NCBI RefSeq assembly: GCF_001639725.1
Contig: NZ_LTAW01000005.1
Location: 248,001-312,000 of the forward strand
DNA: 64,000 bases
From: Marinomonas atlantica
Lineage (GTDB): Bacteria > Pseudomonadota > Gammaproteobacteria > Pseudomonadales > Marinomonadaceae
Direction of reading: 5' to 3'
The notes under the pieces are model-generated. The model had not been told where the DNA came from, did no database searches, and saw nothing but the letters and a program-made list of their open reading frames with translations. This document shows, piece by piece, positions 56,429 to 64,000 of this stretch (position 1 is its first letter; each line of letters opens with the position of its first letter). A program made the translations under genes and the position numbers.

Positions 56429-56557
56429 AGGTTCAACTTACGTCAATTTGCATGCATTATGCCTTAATAACGTCTGAGTACAAAGACGTAGTCTGTTCAG
56501 GGCTTGATTTGTCCTGAAGATTTGCCACTATAGGCGTTTTTTTACGGTAGTAGAGAT

Positions 56558-57040
56558 ATGAGCGATACATTGACCCATCTAGATGCGAACGGCAACGCAC
56601 ACATGGTTGACGTAAGTGATAAGCAAATTACCAAGCGAACGGCCACGGCTCGCTCTGTGGTGAAAATGCTACCAAGCACATTGAAAAAAGTCATTGAGGG
56701 TGGTTTGCCTAAAGGGGATGTGTTGGCGACAGCGCGTATCGCGGGTATTCAAGCAGCCAAAAAGACCCCAGACTTAATTCCATTGTGTCATCCATTGATG
56801 CTAACTAAAGTAAACGTAGATATTAATGTACTCGATGATCAACACATCGAGATCCTGTGTACGTGCTCGCTAAGCGGTAAAACGGGTGTTGAGATGGAAG
56901 CTTTGACTGGCGCGAGCGTCGCGGCTTTAACGCTTTATGATATGTGTAAGGCCGTTGACAAAGGCATTGTTATTTGTGAAACGGCTTTGTTAGAAAAGCA
57001 CGGCGGTAAAAGCGGTTCTTGGAGCGCAAATAATGGCTAG
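56558..57040 (+). CDS. moaC: Cyclic pyranopterin monophosphate synthase accessory protein MoaC
   Basis: The 160-residue enzyme acts in molybdenum-cofactor synthesis, converting the 3',8-cyclo-GTP product to cyclic pyranopterin phosphate. Signatures are [12 protein letters not shown] and the [23 protein letters not shown] loop. It leads the moaCDE operon. No moaA is adjacent. Confidence 0.96.
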   Translation: MSDTLTHLDANGNAHMVDVSDKQITKRTATARSVVKMLPSTLKKVIEGGLPKGDVLATARIAGIQAAKKTPDLIPLCHPLMLTKVNVDINVLDDQHIEILCTCSLSGKTGVEMEALTGASVAALTLYDMCKAVDKGIVICETALLEKHGGKSGSWSANNG

Positions 57041-57287
57041 TTTAAAAATTGTATTTTTTGCTTCATTGCGAGAAAGCATGCAGTGTGAAGAATTAGAAAA
57101 AAGCTTCGATGCACCGTTAACGGTCCGTCAGTTAAAGGAGCAACTGGCGTCAGAGCTGAATCAACCTTCTTTATTGACTGAAAAAGTGAAAGCCGCGATC
57201 GACTTTGATTTTGCGCGTGACGAAGACCTAATTGATATTTCCACCGTGAAAGAAGTGGCTTTCTTTCCACCAGTTACTGGAGGTTAG
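57033..57287 (+). CDS. moaD: Molybdopterin synthase sulfur carrier subunit MoaD
   Basis: The 84-residue ubiquitin-like protein ends in PPVTGG, whose terminal Gly is thiocarboxylated to carry sulfur. It overlaps moaC by eight bases and moaE begins after its stop. Together with MoaE it converts cyclic pyranopterin phosphate to molybdopterin. Confidence 0.95.
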   Translation: MASLKIVFFASLRESMQCEELEKSFDAPLTVRQLKEQLASELNQPSLLTEKVKAAIDFDFARDEDLIDISTVKEVAFFPPVTGG

Positions 57288-57288
57288 T

Positions 57289-57732
57289 GTGATCAGTGTT
57301 CAAGAAGCCGACTTTCATGTTCAAGCTCTTTATGAGTCCCTCTGTGTTGCCGATAAAACCGGTGCTGTTGCCATGTTTGTTGGCCGTGTCCGAGATTTTA
57401 GCGACGATCCAGCACAATCGAGCTTCATGCTAGAGCATTACCCGGGTATGACCGAACACAATTTAGCAAAAATCGTTGAACAGGCGAGACAGCGTTGGAC
57501 ACTTCTAGATGTAAAAGTGGTGCACCGTGTCGGGAAACTATCAGTCGACGATCAAATCGTTTTTGTAGGCGTTTCATCCGCACATCGTGCTGAAGCATTC
57601 GCAGCCTGCGACTATATTATGGACTACCTAAAAAGCCGCGCTGCATTCTGGAAAAAAGAAATCACGCCTGAAAAAGAAGAATGGGTCGAAGCTAAAGCTA
57701 GCGATGAAGACAGCCTAAAGCGCTGGAAATAA
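57289..57732 (+). CDS. moaE: Molybdopterin synthase catalytic subunit MoaE
   Basis: The 147-residue catalytic subunit has GAVAMFVGRVRDF, MLEHYPGMTE and the lysine-rich KSRAAFWKKEITPEKEEWVEA active-site region. The start is GTG one base after moaD. A small membrane protein follows after 37 bases. Confidence 0.95.
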   Translation: MISVQEADFHVQALYESLCVADKTGAVAMFVGRVRDFSDDPAQSSFMLEHYPGMTEHNLAKIVEQARQRWTLLDVKVVHRVGKLSVDDQIVFVGVSSAHRAEAFAACDYIMDYLKSRAAFWKKEITPEKEEWVEAKASDEDSLKRWK

Positions 57733-57769
57733 TGTCGTATAGAGATCAAAAAAATTATTGAGGTTGACT

Positions 57770-57991
57770 GTGCCTAACTGGTTACGTTTTTTAATGCTTA
57801 GGGGTCGAGTACCTTCGCTTTGGTTACTCCGGCCTTTATCGCTTATCACTGCTTTTTTACTCGCGACGAAAGCGCCTGAATTGCAAGATTCAACACAACG
57901 AACGATTGCTTATGTTGGCCTATCCGTCATTCTATTGTGGAGTTTTATTTGGCTGGTATGGCATTTAAAAGATAGGCTTAACAAGCGTTAA
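57770..57991 (+). CDS. Small two-helix membrane protein, unknown
   Basis: The 73-residue protein has two hydrophobic helices (SLWLLRPLSLITAFLLATKA and IAYVGLSVILLWSFIWLVWHL) and a basic C-terminus. A GTG at 57770 is preferred because GAGG lies six bases before it; TTG at 57758 would add four residues. It may be co-transcribed with moaE but its role is unknown. Confidence 0.55.
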   Translation: MPNWLRFLMLRGRVPSLWLLRPLSLITAFLLATKAPELQDSTQRTIAYVGLSVILLWSFIWLVWHLKDRLNKR

Positions 57992-57997
57992 AATTTA

Positions 57998-59248
57998 TTA
58001 ATGCGGCTTTAACGTTTTTTTACGCCCGCTGGCATGACGTTCACGGTATTCGGTATCAATATACCGGTCGGTTGTGGCCATGCTGGCGTGGCCTGCGTCT
58101 TCTCTCACATGTTCTTTAGGTCGAACTTTCACGTCTTCTGAAATGCCCGTATGGCGTAGCCAGTGGACAGTGGCGACACGTAGGTCGTCGGCATCGCTTT
58201 TTAGTCCATCATCGCACATACGGTAATAGGCTTGGTCGAAGCAGTTTTGCACGATATTGCGTACTTGCCTTGAGCTGGTCATGGCGCCTTGTCCACGAGT
58301 CTTGGGGATTAATGCGGTTTGCTCTGCAACGGTTGGTAAATCAGGTAGTTGTCGAAAGCGTCGGTAACGTGCTAGGGCATTAAGCATTTCATCAGACACG
58401 CTTACAAGGCGTTCTTTATTGCCTTTCGATAATACCTTGAACCACCAATGACCGTCTGAATCTTTGATAAAGTCCCCCATTACAGGTGCTGAGCGTTCAT
58501 CGGCGACCAATTCCGATATTCGCAGGTACATGCCAAGTAATGCATTCATGATGAATAGAGTACGTTCATGGGTTGCTGGATCTTCTTCAGCAAGCAATTC
58601 TGCGGTTTCGATCACATAGTCCCATTGTAAGTTTGAAATTCTACGCACTTGGCGTCTTGTTACTTCTTTCTTAACAAACTTACTTTTCTGCCGAATCAAC
58701 GCAACTGGGTTCTGTTGAACGGCTTCTTCTTGCATTAAAAAACCATAATAAGAAGACAGAATAGAAAAGGTGGCGCGGATAGCTGCTTGCGATAGGTTGT
58801 AATGCTGTGAAAGAGGCATTTGCCCGTTGCGAAATTCAATTTTAGAAACGTGAGCAACAAACGGGCGCCATTCGTCATTCGGGACACGTTCGCCCATTTT
58901 ATTTTTAAAACGCGCGACATTCTTTGTGCCGATCCAGTCTTCAGGAGGAGTGTTACAAAAATGAATGAATTCTTCGATCTGATCACGGCGTAACGATAAA
59001 GCAGGTGAGTCCTGCGTGCTCCATGACCATAACAGTAGGCGTTCTACTTCACGACGATAAGAGTTGAACGTCGCCTGAGAGCCGTTGTAGCTGTAAATAA
59101 AACAAAGCGCCAGTTGTAAGTCCCTTTGATAATCCATTTCTTTGAGTTGCGGAATATCAGCTTTTAGTGGCTCAAGTATCCCATGAAACTGAGTAAAGGG
59201 GTTTGGAAGGTGCTCTAAGTTATCGATCAAAGGTAAAGGTGCTGGCAT
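57998..59248 (-). CDS. Tyrosine recombinase/integrase family protein
   Basis: The 416-residue site-specific recombinase has an N-terminal core-binding-like domain (residues about 40-190) and a C-terminal catalytic domain. Visible catalytic residues are Arg in YLRISELVADE, the HWLRHTG box and GHASMATTDRYID with the tyrosine nucleophile. It lacks an adjacent excisionase or phage gene, and no flanking repeats were found. It could be a resolution or chromosome/plasmid type enzyme or a remnant of a mobile unit. Confidence 0.85.
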   Translation of the reverse strand: MPAPLPLIDNLEHLPNPFTQFHGILEPLKADIPQLKEMDYQRDLQLALCFIYSYNGSQATFNSYRREVERLLLWSWSTQDSPALSLRRDQIEEFIHFCNTPPEDWIGTKNVARFKNKMGERVPNDEWRPFVAHVSKIEFRNGQMPLSQHYNLSQAAIRATFSILSSYYGFLMQEEAVQQNPVALIRQKSKFVKKEVTRRQVRRISNLQWDYVIETAELLAEEDPATHERTLFIMNALLGMYLRISELVADERSAPVMGDFIKDSDGHWWFKVLSKGNKERLVSVSDEMLNALARYRRFRQLPDLPTVAEQTALIPKTRGQGAMTSSRQVRNIVQNCFDQAYYRMCDDGLKSDADDLRVATVHWLRHTGISEDVKVRPKEHVREDAGHASMATTDRYIDTEYRERHASGRKKTLKPH

Positions 59249-59374
59249 TATATTTAACGCTATTGAGTGACATGACGTAAGAATTTTAGCATGCCTTCAT
59301 TGATGAGCCGAACAAAGTTATAAATAATCTAAACAAATCAATAAACTATAAAGTCTGCGTTAACTCGACTCATT

Positions 59375-59412
59375 AAAAAACCAGTCAGTAAAATGAACTG
59401 ACTGGTTTTTTA
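59375..59412. terminator. Bidirectional terminator between recombinase and aroA
   Basis: A stem AAAAAACCAGTCAGT / ACTGACTGGTTTTTT with a seven-base loop has T-runs on both strands. It lies just past the minus-strand aroA. Confidence 0.9.
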
Positions 59413-59431
59413 GAAACTGTTAAAAAATCAG

Positions 59432-60709
59432 TTAAGCGCTGATGTTTTTGAACAATTCAAAATATGTTGGGAACGTTTTAGAGGTACAGCCAGGATCATT
59501 TATTGTCACTGGTGTATCAGAGAACGCAACTAATGAGAAACACATAGCGATACGATGGTCATTGTAAGTATCAATGGCCGCATGCTGTAATTGTGCAACT
59601 GGGGTTACAGTAATGTAGTCCTCGCCTTCAATGACATCGGCGCCCAGCTTTTTAAGCTCTGTGGCCATGGCGTAAAGACGGTCGGTTTCTTTCACGCGCC
59701 AGTTGTAGATATTACGAATAGTCGTTGGGCCGTTTGCGAACAATGCAGTGGTAGCAATGGTCATTGCTGCATCTGGAATGTGGTTCATGTCCATATCAAT
59801 GCCATTGAGTTCGCCACGTTCCGCTTCGATCCAAGTTGGTCCATAGGTGATTTTGGCGCCCATGGCTTTTAGGGCATCTGCGAATTTCACATCCCCTTGA
59901 ACACTGTCACTACCAACACCGTGTACTTTGATTTTGCCACCGGCAATTGCCGCAGCGGCTAAGAAGTAAGATGCGGATGATGCATCACCTTCTACCATAA
60001 TTTCGCCAGGGCTTTGGTAGGTCTGGTTACCTTTGATGACAAATGCTTTGTAATCTTGGTTTTCAACGTCGACACCAAACTGTTTCATAACGTGCAAGGT
60101 AATATCGATGTACGGTTTAGACACCAGCTCACCGTCAACTTTGATGGTTAAATCACCTTTTGCAAGAGGAGCGCTCATTAACAAAGCGGTTAGGAACTGA
60201 CTTGAAATATTGCCTTTAATAGATACTTCGCCACCGGCAATGCCGTTTGCTTTGATCTTCAGAGGCGGGTAGTCCTTAGTACCTTCGTATTGTACATCTA
60301 CGCCTAACGATTGCAGGGCATCGACAAGGTCGCCAATTGGACGCTCGTGCATGCGTGGCTCACCGTGTAAACGATATTCACCTGTACCCAAACACAATGC
60401 AGCCGTAAGGGGACGCATGGCGGTGCCGGCGTTGCCTAAGAAAAGATCTGCATGGTCTACATTAATAGAGCCACCTAAGCCTTCCAGAATACAGGTACGT
60501 CCTTCATCTTCTAGTTGATAACGAACGCCCATTGTCTTAAGAGCGTTGAGCATGTGACGAATGTCATCACTGTCTAAAAGGTTGGTGATTTTAGTGGGGC
60601 CTTGGGCAAGTGTTGCTAAAAGCAAAATACGATTGGATAAGCTTTTTGATCCTGGGATTTGAATCTCGCCGTTGGCGCTGTTGAGTGGGCCTAAAGTAAT
60701 GGAATTCAT
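59432..60709 (-). CDS. aroA: 5-enolpyruvylshikimate-3-phosphate synthase
   Basis: The 425-residue shikimate-pathway enzyme joins shikimate 3-phosphate and phosphoenolpyruvate. Signatures are [34 protein letters not shown] and a C-terminal [19 protein letters not shown]. Length matches E. coli AroA (427). It is read alone. Confidence 0.97.
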   Translation of the reverse strand: MNSITLGPLNSANGEIQIPGSKSLSNRILLLATLAQGPTKITNLLDSDDIRHMLNALKTMGVRYQLEDEGRTCILEGLGGSINVDHADLFLGNAGTAMRPLTAALCLGTGEYRLHGEPRMHERPIGDLVDALQSLGVDVQYEGTKDYPPLKIKANGIAGGEVSIKGNISSQFLTALLMSAPLAKGDLTIKVDGELVSKPYIDITLHVMKQFGVDVENQDYKAFVIKGNQTYQSPGEIMVEGDASSASYFLAAAAIAGGKIKVHGVGSDSVQGDVKFADALKAMGAKITYGPTWIEAERGELNGIDMDMNHIPDAAMTIATTALFANGPTTIRNIYNWRVKETDRLYAMATELKKLGADVIEGEDYITVTPVAQLQHAAIDTYNDHRIAMCFSLVAFSDTPVTINDPGCTSKTFPTYFELFKNISA

Positions 60710-61006
60710 GGATTTTTCCGTATGCTAACTCACGCAATGAAGCGTTAGTTTCGTTATTTTATTACAAGTATCCGTACGATACGTTTAGTCATAGCTAACT
60801 GCAATAGTTTTGCTTACGGAAGTGCTTTAACACCTTACAAATGTAAGTGTAAGTGGCGTGCTGAGTTTACATAAGTGGGGTTTGCGTAATGTTTAGTAAT
60901 TTGCTGCAGACTATTTCTAGTCAGTACGAGTAAGATCCGAATTTAAAGGCTAAGTGTTTTATTCAAGCCCTACTTACTGATTCTTCTTATATGATGGAGA
61001 CTGGCA
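60710..61006. other. 297-bp intergenic region before the molybdopterin-fold protein
   Basis: No gene was seen. A perfect inverted repeat CTTACA-AA-TGTAAG lies at 60834-60847, followed by a partial repeat TGTAAGTGTAAG. It could be a regulator site for the divergent aroA or the downstream periplasmic-protein/hybrid-kinase pair. Confidence 0.4.
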
Positions 61007-61516
61007 ATGAAGCAATTATTCAATGTTAACCTATGTGTATTAGCTTTGGGTTCGTTACTATTTTCTCAAGCTACGTTGGCACTTGAAAAGCCAACTGGTA
61101 AAGTGATTTTAACAGTGTCTGGCAACATCACAGAAAAGAACAGTGATCAAGGTGCGCAGTTCGATCGCGAGATGTTGCTTGCCCTTGGAAGTGACTCAAT
61201 GGACACTGGGACACCTTGGACAGAAGGTGTGAATACGTTTTCGGGTCCACGTTTGTCAACGGTACTCGAAAGTGTTGGTGCTGAGGGAGACACTTTATCC
61301 GTTACCGCATTAAACGATTACAGTGCTAATGTGCCTGTACATGATGCATTTGATCACAATATTATGTTAGCGATGGATATGAACGGTAAACAGATGTCAG
61401 TTCGAGATAAAGGACCTATCTTTGTTCTTTATCCGTTTGACGAGGCTCCTGCACTCAATAATGAAGTCATTCATAATCGGTCCGTCTGGCAAGTCAAGAT
61501 GATTACGGTCAAATAA
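61007..61516 (+). CDS. Periplasmic molybdopterin-oxidoreductase-fold protein without Mo-ligand Cys
   Basis: The 169-residue exported protein has a signal peptide (residues about 1-25, ending in TLALE) and a domain resembling the sulfite-oxidase/molybdopterin-dependent oxidoreductase fold (FSGPRLSTVLESVGAEGDTLSVTALNDYSANVPV, NGKQMSVRDKGPIFVLYPFD). The mature protein contains no cysteine, so the usual Mo-coordinating Cys is absent; a non-catalytic ligand-binding or sensory role is more likely. It is 12 bases before a hybrid sensor kinase and probably signals through it. Confidence 0.75.
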   Translation: MKQLFNVNLCVLALGSLLFSQATLALEKPTGKVILTVSGNITEKNSDQGAQFDREMLLALGSDSMDTGTPWTEGVNTFSGPRLSTVLESVGAEGDTLSVTALNDYSANVPVHDAFDHNIMLAMDMNGKQMSVRDKGPIFVLYPFDEAPALNNEVIHNRSVWQVKMITVK

Positions 61517-61528
61517 ATAGGGACATTA

Positions 61529-64000
61529 ATGAAGTCTGTTCTAAAAAATAGATTTGGTACTTTTATCGGAGCATTGGTTGGTACGGCTGCTATTTTTTTA
61601 GTTGTCGTAGTGCTTCTTTACGTGCAGCTATTAGAACGGCAAGAAGCATTACTCTCAGCTGCTGAAGAAGATGCCTTGTGGGCATCTTATCAGTTGGATA
61701 GGGAAGCGCTCAAACTTCGTAATGCTATACGTCTTTTATTGGATACTTCGGACAATAACGATGAAATTTCACAAAGGCTTGATGAAGCCCAGCTGAGGTT
61801 TGATATTCTATACAGTCGTCTTAATATAATTTCTGCTGGTCAGCTTAAGGCGCTTTTTAACCACCTTCCTAATGCAAAGACCTATAGAAGCACTTTGCGT
61901 GAACAACTTGATTTGATTGAGCCTCAACTGTTCGTCAATAATCCAAATGACATAAATGCTCATCATTTGTATGAACATGTAGAAGCATTGTTAGACACAA
62001 CTGAAGCTGTTGTATTCGATGCTTTAGAGCGTCGTTCCGCTGATAAAGTTGCCGAACGCGATAGCATGGCAACGTTGTATCGTTATCTTGGTGTTTTAGT
62101 CAGTATGCTGACATTTGTAATGTTAGTGATTATCGGTTTATTAATACGCCAAGTGCGGATTAGTATTTTGTCTTATAATAAGACAAAGAAATTGGCTAAC
62201 GAATTACAAGAAACTGCAGTGGCGGCTCAAGCGGCTACTCGTGCTAAGTCAGACTTTCTTGCAACGATGAGTCATGAAATACGGACTCCGATGAACGCTA
62301 TTTTAGGTATGTCCCACCTTGTTTTAGATTCAGATTTGCAGCCAAAGCAACGCAATTACGTCACTAAAATACAGAGCTCAGCCAATAATTTATTATTGAT
62401 TATTAACGACATTTTAGATTTCTCTAAGGTCGAGGCTGGAAAGCTTCAACTTGAAGATTCGCCATACTCTTTGGATGAAGTGCTTGAGTATGTATATCAA
62501 ATATGTCGAAACACAGCCGAGGAAAAAGATCTTAAGTTTATTGTCGCGCGAGACTTTGATATTTCTGATGCCCTTGTAGGAGATGCGACTAGATTAAAGC
62601 AAGTGCTTGTCAATATTCTTGGGAACGCAGTCAAGTTTACTCATGAGGGTAAAGTCACGTTATTCGCAGAGCGAAAGCACCAATCCATCATTTTCACTGT
62701 GGCTGATACCGGCATCGGTATTGCTTCTGGGAATGATATTTTTGAAGGTTTCAGCCAAGCAGATACCAGTACGACTCGTTTATATGGTGGTACAGGGTTA
62801 GGTCTTGGTATTTCTAAACGACTACTTGAGCTGATGGGTGGCAGCATTAACTACGATAGCGAAGTTGGGCAGGGGTCTACATTTTATGTGGAAGTTCCAT
62901 TAGTACCAGCAAAAGATTTCACTACGGTATCTTTGAGAGCTGAGCTATGCGTACTTATGGATGACACTTTAACGTTACAAAAACTTTCATCCCTTCATAT
63001 TTCACATGAAATTGTTGATGAACAACACAATGCTCGCTCTGACCAGTTTTTTGTGATCAGTGATAGCAAATATTCAGAGTTAACCGCCGATCAAGAGAGG
63101 CTATTTCAAAGCTCATTTACTGGTAGGGTAATTATTTTTGGTCGATCTATTACCCATGATACTTTGTATCCATGGCGTAAATTATCATTAATCACCAAAA
63201 CGAAATTAAATAGTTATCTATCTTCATATCAACCGCAGGATATCGTTCAAGATGCTGAACCACTTGATCGATACCACGAATGTGACAGTCTCTTGGGACG
63301 AAGGGTATTGCTTGCAGAAGACAATCCAGTCAATGCTGAGATTGCCAGTGCATTACTCGAAAAACTTGGCGTGATTGTGGTGGTTGCGCATAACGGACAA
63401 GAAGCAGTCGAAGCAGCAAGCAAAGAATTATTTGATCTTGTGTTGATGGATGTACAGATGCCCATCATGGATGGCTATCAAGCAACAGAGCAGATCATTC
63501 AAAAACTTGGCGATAAACATCCTCCGATACTTGCGCTAACGGCTGGAGCGTTAGATTCTGATCGTGAATATGCTTACAGTGCTGGGATGAGCGACTTTCT
63601 AACTAAGCCGTTAGATCCTTTGCTATTGTTGAATAAATTAGAAGAATGGTTGGTTGGTCACAGTGCGGAGTTCGTCAGTGAGGGATCAATAGAGTCAAAG
63701 CGAGTCTTCGCCCCTGAATTAGGCTTGTATCGCATCGGTGGCGACCAATCACGTTATCGGCTTATGCTTGAGCGTTTTGTTGCACTGCTACAACCCTATA
63801 CTAGTCAGTCAAAAGCCAGTACGCCTAAAACCAGTTATGAGCTTCATAGCATTAAAGGTGGCGCTGCCAATATTGGCGGTGAACGTTTTGCGGCTGAAGT
63901 TGCTCAGCTTGAATTGGATTTATCTCAAGGAGGAAACAGTGGCGATAAACAGCACACAGTACAACTTGTTAGAGTGCAAGAAGCGGCTGATGAGCTTATT
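61529..64000 (+). CDS. Hybrid sensor histidine kinase with receiver and Hpt domain, partial at window edge
   Basis: At least 824 residues are encoded, with no stop before the window end. The order is membrane helix (about residues 13-33), periplasmic helical sensor, second helix (about 187-210), HisKA with H249 in [11 protein letters not shown], HATPase with G1 DTGIGI and G2 [10 protein letters not shown], a receiver with D641 in [13 protein letters not shown] and Lys in LTKPLD, and the start of an Hpt domain with H773 in [13 protein letters not shown]. It is an ArcB/BarA-like phosphorelay kinase. The ATG is 12 bases after the periplasmic protein stop, so they form one operon. Confidence 0.9.
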   Translation, partial: MKSVLKNRFGTFIGALVGTAAIFLVVVVLLYVQLLERQEALLSAAEEDALWASYQLDREALKLRNAIRLLLDTSDNNDEISQRLDEAQLRFDILYSRLNIISAGQLKALFNHLPNAKTYRSTLREQLDLIEPQLFVNNPNDINAHHLYEHVEALLDTTEAVVFDALERRSADKVAERDSMATLYRYLGVLVSMLTFVMLVIIGLLIRQVRISILSYNKTKKLANELQETAVAAQAATRAKSDFLATMSHEIRTPMNAILGMSHLVLDSDLQPKQRNYVTKIQSSANNLLLIINDILDFSKVEAGKLQLEDSPYSLDEVLEYVYQICRNTAEEKDLKFIVARDFDISDALVGDATRLKQVLVNILGNAVKFTHEGKVTLFAERKHQSIIFTVADTGIGIASGNDIFEGFSQADTSTTRLYGGTGLGLGISKRLLELMGGSINYDSEVGQGSTFYVEVPLVPAKDFTTVSLRAELCVLMDDTLTLQKLSSLHISHEIVDEQHNARSDQFFVISDSKYSELTADQERLFQSSFTGRVIIFGRSITHDTLYPWRKLSLITKTKLNSYLSSYQPQDIVQDAEPLDRYHECDSLLGRRVLLAEDNPVNAEIASALLEKLGVIVVVAHNGQEAVEAASKELFDLVLMDVQMPIMDGYQATEQIIQKLGDKHPPILALTAGALDSDREYAYSAGMSDFLTKPLDPLLLLNKLEEWLVGHSAEFVSEGSIESKRVFAPELGLYRIGGDQSRYRLMLERFVALLQPYTSQSKASTPKTSYELHSIKGGAANIGGERFAAEVAQLELDLSQGGNSGDKQHTVQLVRVQEAADELI

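Noticed and set aside
57998-59412. Genomic island or prophage around the tyrosine recombinase
   Set aside because: No tRNA, attachment repeats, phage or cargo genes were found; flanking genes are housekeeping.

Overview
The window looks like an ordinary chromosomal segment of a marine gammaproteobacterium of the Oceanospirillales type, most likely Marinomonas or a close relative. This is inferred from moderate GC, the Pseudomonas/Azotobacter-style three-lipoyl AceF, the coaE-yacG end of a type IV pilus cluster, and the many signalling genes. No tRNA, rRNA, CRISPR array, insertion sequence or prophage block was seen. Genes are densely packed, and most gene ends carry clear intrinsic terminators.

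Layout: 0-5.8 kb holds an ATP-grasp orphan, a QseBC/PmrAB-like two-component system with a PmrA-type box, a ZIP-type metal transporter, and a BenE-family transporter with its GntR/FCD regulator. 5.8-10.1 kb holds two convergent, mirror-image modules, each a receiver-TPR protein plus a small HATPase protein; one kinase copy has lost its phospho-acceptor His. 10.1-14.2 kb is a compact pilin/PilB/PilC/PilD-coaE-yacG operon whose ATPase and platform protein are unusually short. 14.2-24.8 kb holds a SprA-related HExxH protein, pta-ackA-nadC, a 770-bp leader region, and aceE-aceF. 24.8-31.5 kb holds a patatin, a chemoreceptor with an unusual topology next to an EAL protein with a C-terminal sensor-like domain, and pgm.

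31.5-44 kb holds a spermidine-synthase-like methyltransferase, a YdiJ-type FAD/FeS dehydrogenase, a D-cysteine desulfhydrase-like enzyme, nadK, a GlpG-like rhomboid, a yeaC/DUF2797 pair, pepN and a coiled-coil lipoprotein. 44-49.4 kb holds metH, an SRPBCC protein, a cob(I)alamin adenosyltransferase and a RidA protein. 49.4-56.4 kb holds a lone cyclic-nucleotide-binding protein, a MOSC protein, an ornithine/lysine decarboxylase with a structured leader, a split YeeE/YedE sulfur transporter, a TerB-like protein, trmJ and a DnaJ-TM-SH3 fusion. 56.5-64 kb holds moaCDE, a small membrane protein, a lone tyrosine recombinase, aroA, and a cysteine-free periplasmic protein of the molybdopterin-oxidoreductase fold directly upstream of a hybrid sensor kinase that runs off the window end.

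Signalling is the dominant theme: two-component proteins, chemoreception, c-di-GMP turnover and a possible periplasmic-sensor/hybrid-kinase pair make up about a fifth of the window. The most unusual loci are the mirror-image receiver-TPR/HATPase modules and the molybdopterin-fold/hybrid-kinase pair.
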